In this document: positions 1 through 7,589 of the stretch, one piece after another
Numbering within the stretch: the first letter of the stretch is position 1
Layout of the letters: every line of letters begins with the position of its first letter
From: an uncultured Clostridia bacterium
Lineage (GTDB): Bacteria; Bacillota_A; Clostridia; TANB77; CAG-508
Length of the DNA: 27,038 bases
Assembly (NCBI GenBank): GCA_947627825.1
Contig: CANQXO010000009.1
Location: 1-27,038, forward strand
Reading direction: 5' to 3'
Program-made: the position numbers and the translations under genes
The notes under the pieces: generated by a model
What the model saw: the letters and a program-made list of their open reading frames with translations, nothing else
Databases searched by the model: none
What the model was told of the DNA's origin: nothing

Positions 1-54
1 ATTGTAGTGGTATGAATCAGTAGGTCGTCCGTTCAAATCGGACAAGTGGCTCCA
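1..54 (+). tRNA. 3' end of a tRNA, or a tRNA-derived attachment-site copy (5' part not in window)
   Basis: A complete T arm is visible: GTCCG (27-31), loop TTCAAAT (32-38), CGGAC (39-43). An acceptor 3' strand AAGTGGC (44-50), discriminator T and encoded CCA (52-54) follow. The 44-48-type variable region AGGTC (22-26) and the preceding AATCAGT resemble a threonine tRNA. The bases before it (1-14) do not make a normal anticodon loop and stem. Either the tRNA is unusual, or only its 3' half is present, as happens where an integrase has duplicated the tRNA end. The 5' half would lie outside the window, so identity and integrity cannot be settled here. Confidence 0.6.
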
Positions 55-85
55 TTATTAAAGGTCATTAACTTTAGAATATCTA

Positions 86-113
86 TTGTTATTGGCTTTT
101 ATTTTTTTATATT
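86..113 (+). promoter_or_regulatory. Possible promoter of the reductase gene
   Basis: TTGTTA (86-91) and TATATT (108-113) are separated by 16 bases, ahead of the ribosome binding site at 125-130. The match is moderate and the background is very AT-rich, so this is a candidate only. Confidence 0.3.
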
Positions 114-139
114 TCGTACATATAAAGGAGCAAATAAAA

Positions 140-883
140 ATGGAAGAAAATCTAGAAAAAAATATTCAAAATAAATTAGCATTAGTAACAGGTGCTTCTC
201 GTGGAATAGGTGCAGAAATTGTGAAAACTTTATCCCAAAATGGATACTCTGTTATATTAAATTATAATAAATCTAAAAGCTTAGCTGAAGAAATAGAAAA
301 AAACTATAAAAATGTATACTCTTTTCAAGCTGATATATCAAAATATAATGAAATAAAATCTTTAGTCAATTTTGCAATCAATAAATTTGGACACATAGAT
401 TTACTTGTTAATAATGCTGGCATAGATTTGATAAAAACAATAAATGATACGACATTTGAAGAATTTGATAATTTAATGAAAACTAATTTATATTCTGCAT
501 TTTTTACTTCAAAAGAAGTTTCTAAATATATGATTGATAAAAAAAGTGGACATATAATCAATATATCTTCTATTTGGGGAATAATTGGCGCTTCTTGTGA
601 GGTTGCTTATTCTATTAGCAAGGCTGGACTTGATGCTATGACAAAATCTCTTGCTAAAGAACTCGGTCCTTCTAATATAAGAGTAAATAGTATTGCTCCG
701 GGAATTATTGATACAGATATGAATTCATTTTTAACTGAAAATGAACAAAATGAATTATTTAATGAGATTCCATTAAAAAGAATGGGAACAACAAAAGAAG
801 TAGCTAATTGTGTATTGTTTTTAGAAAATAATCCATATATAACTGGTCAAATTATACAAGTTAATGGTGGATGGAATATGTAA
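140..883 (+). CDS. FabG-like short-chain dehydrogenase/reductase
   Basis: NAD(P)H-dependent cytosolic oxidoreductase of the classical SDR family, 247 residues. Visible motifs are the cofactor-binding TGASRGIG (residues 17-24), NNAG, the catalytic Ser in the ISSIWG stretch, and the YxxxK pair in YSISK. The C-terminus carries the FabG-style ITGQIIQVNGGW. The start is taken at 140 because AAGGAG at 125-130 lies nine bases upstream; an upstream in-frame start would add 18 hydrophobic residues before a normal SDR N-terminus. FabG reduces 3-oxoacyl-ACP, but there are no fab genes beside it. The SSIWG...GASCEV stretch resembles clostridial stand-alone SDRs, some of which are annotated as YmfI-type reductases acting on the EF-P modification. 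Family is certain, substrate is not. Confidence 0.85.
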   Translation: MEENLEKNIQNKLALVTGASRGIGAEIVKTLSQNGYSVILNYNKSKSLAEEIEKNYKNVYSFQADISKYNEIKSLVNFAINKFGHIDLLVNNAGIDLIKTINDTTFEEFDNLMKTNLYSAFFTSKEVSKYMIDKKSGHIINISSIWGIIGASCEVAYSISKAGLDAMTKSLAKELGPSNIRVNSIAPGIIDTDMNSFLTENEQNELFNEIPLKRMGTTKEVANCVLFLENNPYITGQIIQVNGGWNM

Positions 884-887
884 AATG

Positions 888-916
888 AAAGAGAGATTTG
901 GAAATCTCTCTTTTTT
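888..916 (+). terminator. Rho-independent terminator after the reductase
   Basis: AGAGAGATT (890-898) pairs with AATCTCTCT (903-911) around a four-base loop, and a T run follows. It begins five bases after the stop codon. The convergent DUF1858 gene ends inside it, so it may serve both strands. Confidence 0.85.
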
Positions 917-1103
917 ATTTCTCATTAACTTTTTCTAAAACTTCTTCAACATCTATTCCATGTACCATGCAAGCTTCTTCTAAAGTTTCTTCTTGTGATG
1001 CTGGGCATCCTATACAATGCATTCCCGCTTCAATCAAAACATCTACCTTCTCTGGTGCATTTTCAATAATCTCCCCTATTTTTGTATCTTTATTTATTTC
1101 CAT
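915..1103 (-). CDS. DUF1858 small redox-disulfide protein
   Basis: 62-residue cytosolic protein with the DUF1858 signature: a short helical domain with the HCIGCP motif, two cysteines spaced CxxC near the middle. This family is linked in other genomes to hybrid-cluster (prismane) proteins and is thought to carry a redox-active disulfide; its exact reaction is unknown. The ATG at 1103 is preceded by AAAGGGGA at about ten bases. A TTG eight codons upstream would bury that ribosome binding site inside the gene. It stands alone, convergent with the reductase, and no hybrid-cluster gene is in the window. Confidence 0.8.
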   Translation of the reverse strand: MEINKDTKIGEIIENAPEKVDVLIEAGMHCIGCPASQEETLEEACMVHGIDVEEVLEKVNEK

Positions 1104-1218
1104 AGTAATTTTTCCCCTTTCCGCCAATTAATAGGCATTTTAAAACTTTTCGTTAAAGTTTTTTCTTTATTATTTTTGTTACTATTTAAATATTTTATCA
1201 CAAATTATCAAAAAAGTA
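1104..1218. other. Intergenic spacer with a small inverted repeat
   Basis: AT-rich spacer between the divergent DUF1858 gene and the T4SS operon. It holds AAAACTTT (1142-1149) and AAAGTTTT (1155-1162) separated by five bases, followed by T-rich sequence. This could be a weak hairpin terminator or an operator. No coding region is supported. Confidence 0.4.
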
Positions 1219-1247
1219 TAGACATTTTAAAATATTTGGTATATAAT
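1219..1247 (+). promoter_or_regulatory. Promoter of the left T4SS operon
   Basis: TAGACA (1219-1224) and a perfect TATAAT (1242-1247) are separated by 17 bases. Transcription would begin near 1254, only a few bases before the AAGGAG at 1260-1265. The first cistron is therefore the small membrane peptide, with almost no leader. Confidence 0.75.
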
Positions 1248-1273
1248 GGCAAATATTGGAAGGAGTGATTTAT

Positions 1274-1423
1274 ATTTTTATTTTATTAGATTTGTTTTTC
1301 ATTAATCTAATTTTTAATATTTTCATCTGTCTTTGCTTCTTATATAACTTGATTCAAAGTTTATTTTTTCAAAATTTACAAGGTACCAAGTTAAAAATAA
1401 AAATGAAAAAGGAGGGTAATTAA
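1274..1423 (+). CDS. 49-residue single-span membrane peptide, first gene of the left T4SS operon
   Basis: An open frame of 49 codons lies directly after the promoter and an AAGGAG at 1260-1265. The codon at optimal distance (eight bases) is ATT at 1274, not a standard start. A GTG at 1265 overlaps the ribosome binding site and a TTG at 1292 lacks one. The product is a very hydrophobic helix of about 30 residues (rich in Phe, Leu, Ile, with two Cys) ending in a basic tail, KLKIKMKK. The ribosome binding site of the next gene lies inside its last codons and its stop is two bases before that gene's start, so translation looks coupled. I do not recognise a family. Small hydrophobic peptides in T4SS operons are sometimes pilus or core components, but that is inference. 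Confidence 0.55.
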   Translation: MFILLDLFFINLIFNIFICLCFLYNLIQSLFFQNLQGTKLKIKMKKEGN

Positions 1424-1425
1424 AT

Positions 1426-3090
1426 ATTTATTTATTACTTATTGTTTTTGAACTTATAATTTTATTATTAGGATTTTTGCTGTATAGACCGATTTTATTA
1501 TCTCCTACTTTGAACTATTACAGCCATTTTAAGATGTTTAATTTTTTAATAGAAGATTCTTTTTTGTGGAACATGACTAAAATTATTTTTATTGTTTCAT
1601 ACATCTTTTCTGTTTTTATTTTTTTTAATTTCTTGTTGTCATTTTCTCGTAAAAAAGGAACAGTAAGAAATAACAGAAAAGAAGTCCCTACATTTAGTCT
1701 TTTAATTGGAAAAGATGATGATAATAATGATGTTTTCGTTTCTGAAAAAGGTTTGTATCAGAATTTTTTAATTACTGGCACAATAGGTTCGGGAAAAACA
1801 ACTTCTGCTTTATATCCTTTTACAAAGCAGTTAATTAATTATTGTGCTAATACAGAGAACAAATTAAGCTTTTTAGTTTTAGATGTAAAGGGAAATTATT
1901 TTTCTAAAGTTTTGGAATTTGCAAAAGAAAGTAACAGATTAAATGATGTTATTGTGATAGAGCTTGGTGGAAAATACAAATATAATCCTCTTGACAAGCC
2001 TAATTTAAAAGCTTCTGTTTTAGCTAATCGTTTGAAAGAAATACTAACTCTGTTTTCTCCGAATAATTCTGAGTCTTATTGGTTAGATAAGTCTGAACAA
2101 ATTTTAGAAGCTTGTATTAAATTGTGTAGATTTTATAATGATGGATATGTTACTTTTGAGGAAATTCATAAGTTGGTTACTGATAAGTCTTATTACAATC
2201 AAAAAATTATAGATTCAAGAAATATCTTCCTTTCTAAAAAGATGTCTAGAGATGTTGTTTTTGATTTATATTCTGCAATTTCTTCTTTGGAAAAAGACTA
2301 TTTTTCTTTAGATGATAGGACTTATAACATTTTAAAATCCGAAATAACTCGAATTACAAATTGTTTTGTATCTAGTTTAGATATAAAAGATACATTTTCC
2401 CCTATTCGAGCTAATGAGAATTTTTATGGATTTGATGATGTTTTAAAGTCTGGAAAAATTGTTGTGTTAAATATGAATATTGCTGAATACAAAAATTTAT
2501 CAAGAATTATTGCAGCATATTTGAAACTAGATTTTCAAACAGATATATTAAAACAACTTTCAAATAATAATATAAATATTAGACCTTCTGTTTTCATTTC
2601 AGATGAATATCAAGAGTATGTCACTTCTTCTGATGCACAATTTCTTGCTCAAAGTAGAGAGTCAAAATGTATTAATATAGTTGCTACTCAAAGTTACACT
2701 TCTTTGCTTAATACATTAAATAATCAATCCTCTACTAAAGTAATTATTCAAAATCTAGTTAATAAGCTATGGTTTAGATGTGATGATATTTTTACTATTG
2801 AAGATATACAAAAACAAATTGGTAAAGTAGAAAAAGAAAAACTATCTAAAACAATTTCTGAAAATTCTAAAGAAAGTTCTTATAATTATTTTACTAAAAA
2901 TTTTATTTCCGTTGGTTCCAATATTTCTGAGAGTATAAATTCATCAACTCAACTAGATTTTGAATATGATTATCGCTTTTTTACGCAGGAATTGTCAACT
3001 TTTAAGTGTTTAGCTTTTTTATCAGATGGAGATAAGATAATAAAGCCTAAAAAATTAAATATGATACCCTATTTTAAATCTATTTCATAA
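1426..3090 (+). CDS. VirD4/TraG-type T4SS coupling ATPase
   Basis: Membrane-anchored hexameric ATPase that brings substrates (DNA or protein) to the secretion channel. In the 554-residue form, residues 2-20 and about 45-70 are two membrane spans, followed by Walker A GTIGSGKT (118-125), VLDVKGN, and Walker B with SVFISDEYQE (about 388-397), then VATQ, the TraG/TraD substrate-recognition region. The start chosen is ATT at 1426, ten bases after GGAGG (1411-1415). This restores the first membrane span that a TTG at 1477 would cut off, and that TTG has no ribosome binding site. Start assignment is inferential; family assignment is firm. It is followed at ten bases by the pilin-like gene. Confidence 0.9.
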   Translation: MYLLLIVFELIILLLGFLLYRPILLSPTLNYYSHFKMFNFLIEDSFLWNMTKIIFIVSYIFSVFIFFNFLLSFSRKKGTVRNNRKEVPTFSLLIGKDDDNNDVFVSEKGLYQNFLITGTIGSGKTTSALYPFTKQLINYCANTENKLSFLVLDVKGNYFSKVLEFAKESNRLNDVIVIELGGKYKYNPLDKPNLKASVLANRLKEILTLFSPNNSESYWLDKSEQILEACIKLCRFYNDGYVTFEEIHKLVTDKSYYNQKIIDSRNIFLSKKMSRDVVFDLYSAISSLEKDYFSLDDRTYNILKSEITRITNCFVSSLDIKDTFSPIRANENFYGFDDVLKSGKIVVLNMNIAEYKNLSRIIAAYLKLDFQTDILKQLSNNNINIRPSVFISDEYQEYVTSSDAQFLAQSRESKCINIVATQSYTSLLNTLNNQSSTKVIIQNLVNKLWFRCDDIFTIEDIQKQIGKVEKEKLSKTISENSKESSYNYFTKNFISVGSNISESINSSTQLDFEYDYRFFTQELSTFKCLAFLSDGDKIIKPKKLNMIPYFKSIS

Positions 3091-3100
3091 GGAGGTTATT

Positions 3101-3421
3101 TTGAAGATTTACAAATTATTTTGTTGTTTAGTTTTAGTTATGATTATTATCTTTTCTTTTGAAAATATTTCTTTGGCTGCTACTCCAAAAATTGTTTCTA
3201 CTCTTACAAATGCTTTTGAAGATATTGAAGATTGGTTTTTGAAGTTAGCTACTCCTGCTGCTGCGGTGGCAGTTGGTGTGGGTGTTTTTATGAAAAAGTT
3301 TAGTTTTGGTGATGAGGAGAAAATAAGAACTGCTAAAAAGATTATTCGAGGTTCACTATTTTCTTATGGATTTTTACTTGCTCTCGATTTAATTTTACAA
3401 GCAATTAAGTCTTTGATTTAA
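3101..3421 (+). CDS. VirB2/TrbC-like pilin subunit
   Basis: 106 residues with the VirB2 layout: a signal-peptide-like segment (about residues 1-27, ending SLAAT), a short amphipathic stretch, then two membrane helices (about 46-63, Ala/Val/Gly-rich, and 88-106) around a basic loop. VirB2 proteins form the pilus or, in Gram-positive systems, part of the translocation channel. The TTG start at 3101 is supported by AAGGAGG at 3089-3095, which overlaps the virD4 stop. Function is assigned from size, topology and position between VirD4 and a VirB6-like gene, not from a diagnostic motif. Confidence 0.65.
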   Translation: MKIYKLFCCLVLVMIIIFSFENISLAATPKIVSTLTNAFEDIEDWFLKLATPAAAVAVGVGVFMKKFSFGDEEKIRTAKKIIRGSLFSYGFLLALDLILQAIKSLI

Positions 3422-3430
3422 GGATTTATT

Positions 3431-4288
3431 TTGGACAAATCGCAAATTATTCAACTTATCATTGAAACGATTAATACTATATTCAATAATCTTTTTACTT
3501 CTATTGATAATAGCATTTATACTAATTTAGATAATATAGTTTTCGTTGATAAAAGCCTTATTTCTAATTCGTTTTTTGAAAAACTTTTAGGTAATAATGG
3601 GAAAAATGGATTAATTTATTTAACTGATGCTTTGCTTTTTGGTTTATCTATTTATTATTGCTTTCGTTTATTTTTTGCTCATTATACCGATACTCATATA
3701 GAAAAACCTTTTCAATTTTTGTTTAAGTTATTTATTTTTACTATTATAGTAAATTTTTCTTACTTTATTGTTGAGCAAGTGTTAAATATAAATTACCTCA
3801 TTTCTGCTTCTATCCAAGAAATAGGCAAAAATATTGTTGGTACAGAAATAAGTTTTTCAAATCTTATTTCTAGTATTAACAAATCTATTTCTACTAGTGA
3901 TTTTAATGTATTCTCACTTGACGGAATTTTAAGAAGTTTTATTAGTGTTGGCTTTGTAAATTTGACTTTTACTTATTCTATAAGAAATGTTTTATTGCAA
4001 GTTTTGATTTTATTTTCACCTTTTGCTTTTCTTAGCCTTATTAATTCCTCAACTTCTTGGGTTTTCCGTTCATGGTCCAGATGTCTATTTTCTTTACTTA
4101 TAATACAATCTTTTGTTCCATTAGTTATTATGATTATATTTTCTATTGATGATTCTAATAAAATACTGATTGTATCTGGAATTTTTTTACTTACTAAAAT
4201 AAATAGTTACATAAGAGAAATGTTTGGAGGTCTTAGTGTAGAACTTTCTGGAAACTTTAACAATATGATGTCTATATTTAAAAAATAA
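3431..4288 (+). CDS. VirB6/TrbL-like polytopic membrane protein
   Basis: 285 residues with at least five hydrophobic segments. They include GLIYLTDALLFGLSIYYCFR, a span around residues 95-117, and a cluster between about 175 and 255. The N-terminal 60 residues are hydrophilic. Size, topology and position match VirB6/TrbL, the inner-membrane channel subunit of T4SS. TTG start at 3431 with TAAGGA six bases upstream, overlapping the preceding stop. No signature motif is available for this divergent family, so the call rests on topology and neighbours. Confidence 0.65.
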   Translation: MDKSQIIQLIIETINTIFNNLFTSIDNSIYTNLDNIVFVDKSLISNSFFEKLLGNNGKNGLIYLTDALLFGLSIYYCFRLFFAHYTDTHIEKPFQFLFKLFIFTIIVNFSYFIVEQVLNINYLISASIQEIGKNIVGTEISFSNLISSINKSISTSDFNVFSLDGILRSFISVGFVNLTFTYSIRNVLLQVLILFSPFAFLSLINSSTSWVFRSWSRCLFSLLIIQSFVPLVIMIIFSIDDSNKILIVSGIFLLTKINSYIREMFGGLSVELSGNFNNMMSIFKK

Positions 4289-4306
4289 TATTTGAAAGGA
4301 TTTTTT

Positions 4307-4585
4307 ATGAAATACATATTTCCAACTAATTATAATTTTAAAAATAAAATTTTGGGTGTACTTGATTACCCTACTGCAATCTTTAATGTAATATATTTTC
4401 TTATTGTGTTTGCAATTTTTAATACTATTTTCAATTCTATGAATTTGAAAATTATATTTATTGTCGTTTTTTACTTTCCCATTCTCTTGTTTAGCATTAT
4501 AGGATTTAATCATGAAAATATATTATACTCTTTATATTACATTATTAAGTATTTTCTCAAACCTAAAATTTATTTATACAAATAG
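4307..4585 (+). CDS. VirB3/PrgI-like small T4SS membrane protein
   Basis: 92 residues: a short N-terminal region with DYPTAIF, two adjacent membrane helices (about 24-43 and 49-68), and a basic C-terminus FLKPKIYLYK. The PrgI family of Gram-positive T4SS proteins has the same plan and a similar terminal KPKxYxY pattern; PrgI corresponds to VirB3, the partner of VirB4. ATG at 4307 with GAAAGGA upstream; an in-frame TTG five codons earlier overlaps that site. It is the last gene of the left operon, and its VirB4 partner is about 9 kb away between gyrB and gyrA. Confidence 0.7.
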   Translation: MKYIFPTNYNFKNKILGVLDYPTAIFNVIYFLIVFAIFNTIFNSMNLKIIFIVVFYFPILLFSIIGFNHENILYSLYYIIKYFLKPKIYLYK

Positions 4586-4614
4586 TTGTAAAAATCGACT
4601 TATGATGATATAAT
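4586..4614 (+). promoter_or_regulatory. Promoter of the dnaD-dnaC pair
   Basis: TTGTAA (4586-4591) and TATAAT (4609-4614) with a 17-base spacer, starting immediately after the PrgI-like stop codon. No terminator separates the T4SS operon from this promoter, so read-through is possible. Confidence 0.7.
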
Positions 4615-4653
4615 CTGCGATATAAGAGATATTTAAAAGAAGGAATTTATAAT

Positions 4654-5613
4654 ATGAAATTAGAGCAAAATGATACATCTTTAATATTTTCACAAACTAC
4701 TGTACCAGATGTTTTTTTTACTGAATATCTTTCACAAGCTAATGGTGATTTTGTTAAAGTATATTTGTATTTACTTTTTTTATCAAAATATAATAAAGAT
4801 ATAAAAATTAATGACTTGTCAAAGAAGCTAGAACTTCCTCTTAAAACAATACAAGATGCCATAAAATATTGGGAAGATATTGGCCTTCTTATTAGAAAAA
4901 ATCAAGGCTTCATAGTTACTAATTTGCAAGAATTAGAGCTTAACAAAGTTTACAAGCCAAAGGTTACAATGTCTGCAACTGATATTAAAAAGGTTGCTGA
5001 AAGTAAAAGTCGTGCTACTGCAATTGACACAATTAACAACGAGTTTTTTCAAGGCGTTATGTCTCCATCTTGGTATGGTGATATTGACCTTTGGTTTAAA
5101 AAATATGGTTTTGATGAAGAAGTTATGATTGCTCTTTTTAGATATTGTTTTAATAAATCTGCTCTACATAGGTCTTATATTTCTACTGTTGCTGAAGCTT
5201 GGAATAAAAATAAAATCAAAACTTTTAGCGACTTAGATTTATATTATCAAAAACAAGAAAAAGTTAAAAGTATATCAAATGCAATAAAAAAGAAACTTAG
5301 ATTGTCTAGAAATTTGTCTGAGTATGAAGAAGCTTATATTACAAAATGGAATATAACTTTCGGGTATGATATGGATATTATCGAAATAGCATTAAAAAAG
5401 ACTACTTCTAAGTTTAACCCAAGTTTTGAATACCTTGACAAAATAATTTCTGATTGGCATGAAAGAGGATTTAAGTCTGCTGATAAAATTTTAGTATATA
5501 TGGAAAATCAAAAAAATAAGCCTGTTCAAAAAAATGATGATACTAAGAAAAAGTCTTCAAGTTTTACTCAAAGAACTTACAAAGATTTAAATAGTTTTTA
5601 TAGTAATATCTAA
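4654..5613 (+). CDS. DnaD-domain replication initiation protein
   Basis: 319-residue cytosolic primosome protein. An N-terminal winged-helix region (about residues 15-90, with INDLSKKLELPLKTIQDAI) is followed by two DnaD-type C-terminal domains. The second contains YLDKIISDWHERGF, the YxxxIxxxW motif used for DNA binding, and the first contains the related SYISTVAEAWNKN. DnaD proteins act with DnaA to load the replicative helicase. The tail is polar and Lys-rich. Its neighbour is a DnaC-type loader, the arrangement known for the Clostridioides difficile DnaD-like/DnaC pair, so this is a chromosomal gene, not T4SS cargo. ATG start with AAGAAGGA upstream. Confidence 0.85.
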   Translation: MKLEQNDTSLIFSQTTVPDVFFTEYLSQANGDFVKVYLYLLFLSKYNKDIKINDLSKKLELPLKTIQDAIKYWEDIGLLIRKNQGFIVTNLQELELNKVYKPKVTMSATDIKKVAESKSRATAIDTINNEFFQGVMSPSWYGDIDLWFKKYGFDEEVMIALFRYCFNKSALHRSYISTVAEAWNKNKIKTFSDLDLYYQKQEKVKSISNAIKKKLRLSRNLSEYEEAYITKWNITFGYDMDIIEIALKKTTSKFNPSFEYLDKIISDWHERGFKSADKILVYMENQKNKPVQKNDDTKKKSSSFTQRTYKDLNSFYSNI

Positions 5614-5625
5614 GGTGGTGATTTA

Positions 5626-6633
5626 TTGAATACTGATAATTTAAAATCTCTTTTAATCAAATATGACCAAAAGAGAAATAATGCAATTTCAATCGCAAGA
5701 CAAAAAAAGTATGAGATTTATGATAGAATTCCAGAACTTGAAAAAATAGATAATGACATAAATACTCTATCAATAAAATCTATTAAAGCAATACTTACAA
5801 CAAAAGATAATAAAAGTTCCATTAATAAACTTAAGCAAGAAATCAATGCAATGCGTAAACAAAGATTAAATTTATTAAAACAAAATGGCCTTTCTGCATC
5901 AGATTTAGAGCCAAAGTTTGAATGTAAAAAATGCAATGATACTGGTTATGTTAAAGGTGATAATGGTAATATTCTTTGTAATTGTATTAAACAAGAACTT
6001 TATAATTTAGAATATAATAATGCTAATATTTATGACTTAAAAAATCAAACTTTTAAAAATTTTAAGCTTAACTGCTATTCTGATATAGTCGATGAAGAAA
6101 AGTATGGAAAAACTGTTTCTCCTAGAGAAAATATCATCTCTATAAAAAATATGTGTGATGAATTTATAAATAATTTTGATAGTCCTACTCAAAGTAATTT
6201 ACTTTTTTGTGGTAGCCCTGGACTTGGAAAAACATTTCTTTCTTCATGCATTGCCAATGAGCTAATCGCTAAAGGAAAAACTGTTTTATATCAAACAGCT
6301 CCTATTATGCTAGATAATATAATTGATTATAAATTTGGAAAAACTGATAATAATATTTGCTCTGCTATTAATAGCGTTGATTTACTTATTATTGATGATT
6401 TAGGAACTGAAACTAAAAGTCCAATTAAAATTACAGAACTATTTAACATTATTAATACTCGTTTGCTTAATCAAGATAATAAAGTTACTAAAACAATTAT
6501 CTCTACTAATTTATCTTTGCAAGACTTATATGATTTATATGAAGAAAGGATTGTTTCAAGAATAATTGGTAATTACAATGCATGTTATTTTTTCGGTGAT
6601 GATATCAGAATGAAGAAAAAAATAAAAATATAA
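5626..6633 (+). CDS. dnaC: DnaC/DnaI-type replicative helicase loader
   Basis: 335-residue AAA+ ATPase that loads the DnaB helicase at the origin. A helical N-terminal region is followed by a four-cysteine zinc-ribbon-like site (Cys100, 103, 118, 120), Walker A CGSPGLGKT (195-203), Walker B LLIIDDLG (253-260), sensor 1 around IISTNLS, and the arginine-finger region EERIVSRIIG. TTG start at 5626 with AAGGTGGTGAT upstream and 12 bases from the dnaD-like stop. Both genes are transcribed against the replication fork, unlike most genes left of the origin. Confidence 0.88.
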   Translation: MNTDNLKSLLIKYDQKRNNAISIARQKKYEIYDRIPELEKIDNDINTLSIKSIKAILTTKDNKSSINKLKQEINAMRKQRLNLLKQNGLSASDLEPKFECKKCNDTGYVKGDNGNILCNCIKQELYNLEYNNANIYDLKNQTFKNFKLNCYSDIVDEEKYGKTVSPRENIISIKNMCDEFINNFDSPTQSNLLFCGSPGLGKTFLSSCIANELIAKGKTVLYQTAPIMLDNIIDYKFGKTDNNICSAINSVDLLIIDDLGTETKSPIKITELFNIINTRLLNQDNKVTKTIISTNLSLQDLYDLYEERIVSRIIGNYNACYFFGDDIRMKKKIKI

Positions 6634-6667
6634 TTAGTTTCTAGTTAAGCTGAAAAATTATATCCAT

Positions 6668-6733
6668 AAAAACACCTCTATTTAGTATCCACACAAAAAC
6701 ATTTTGTGTTAGAATTTAAATAGCGGTGTTTTT
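6668..6733. terminator. Large nested bidirectional terminator
   Basis: AAAAACACC (6668-6676) pairs with GGTGTTTTT (6725-6733), CTATTTA (6678-6684) with TAAATAG (6717-6723), and an inner hairpin ACACAAAA (6691-6698) pairs with TTTTGTGT (6702-6709). A T run follows on both strands. It separates dnaC from a convergent gene. Confidence 0.85.
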
Positions 6734-6761
6734 TTATATTAAACTTTTTAATTTGCAAATA

Positions 6762-7589
6762 TTATATACTCTCCCAATAATAATATAAAGTATTTTTTTC
6801 GATGTCATATATTCCTATCTCACATCCAGTTGCATCGCCTTCTTTAAAATTTCTTTTTTTATTTTCATCACTTGTCCTACATAATTTTTCATAGTAATAG
6901 TACCCTTCTTTTATTGAAAAAACTTCATTATTATACTCAAAATCATTTAATATATCATCTTCCAACTTATTTTTAGTCCATTTTGAGTTTTGTTCTAGTA
7001 GTCTTACTATTTCTGCACCTTTTTCCTTGTTAAATTCATATACATAATAGTCTCTTCCATCATTTTGTATTCCTCCTCTTACATCATAAATTTCTCTAGT
7101 TCTGTAATTATCTATTTTTATTCCTAAAATATTATCATAATTGTTATATGTACTCAAAATATAATTTTTTGAATAATAGAGTTTTGCATTTTTTATATCA
7201 AAAATGGCATATATACTATTTTTATGGTAATAATATAAATCTTCTCTATCAAGTTCTATATATCTATCTTCTTTTTCTTCATAAAATCTCATCATTATAT
7301 ATTCATAAAATTTTTCTTTGCTCCAACTCTTGTTGTTTTCTAACATATTTCTAATTATATCTTCTTCTCCAAACATATTTAATTTATAAACTTTATATAT
7401 TCCAAAAATATCTTTATCATATATTGTGCAATTATCAATATTGTATACTTCTAAATCTAATCCCAATTGTTTATAATCATTATCTGTTTTCCCAAAGTTT
7501 TTTAATATAAAAATATATATAATTAACAAAAATATAATTAATATTGTTATGATAAGCCCAATTGTTTTTAGTTTTTCGGTTTGTTTCAA
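6762..7589 (-). CDS. Membrane-anchored protein of unknown function with two repeats
   Basis: 275 residues. The N-terminus (about 9-31) is a single strong membrane span, probably a signal anchor with the rest outside. The exterior part holds two related units (about 70-145 and 190-275). Each has NxxW(S/T)KxK, then I...F, a Tyr-rich YYY-K stretch, and a closing I-DI-K--LYY motif. I recognise no family. Start is TTG at 7589 with TAGGAG nine bases upstream; that TTG overlaps the stop of a possible seven-codon leader frame. It is convergent with dnaC and downstream of gyrA, and nothing in its sequence ties it to the T4SS. Confidence 0.7.
   Translation of the reverse strand: MKQTEKLKTIGLIITILIIFLLIIYIFILKNFGKTDNDYKQLGLDLEVYNIDNCTIYDKDIFGIYKVYKLNMFGEEDIIRNMLENNKSWSKEKFYEYIMMRFYEEKEDRYIELDREDLYYYHKNSIYAIFDIKNAKLYYSKNYILSTYNNYDNILGIKIDNYRTREIYDVRGGIQNDGRDYYVYEFNKEKGAEIVRLLEQNSKWTKNKLEDDILNDFEYNNEVFSIKEGYYYYEKLCRTSDENKKRNFKEGDATGCEIGIYDIEKNTLYYYWESI

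Noticed and set aside
1..14. Tail of a group I intron in the tRNA
   Set aside because: The G before AATCAG would fit an intron end, but none of the intron core is in the window, so it cannot be supported.
1017..1268. 83-codon plus-strand frame
   Set aside because: It overlaps the DUF1858 gene and the T4SS promoter; no ribosome binding site.
4187..4513. 108-codon minus-strand frame
   Set aside because: Antisense to the VirB6-like and PrgI-like genes; no start signal.
4654..6633. Plasmid or phage replication module
   Set aside because: A DnaD-like/DnaC pair near the origin is a normal chromosomal arrangement in clostridia, with no phage or plasmid genes alongside.
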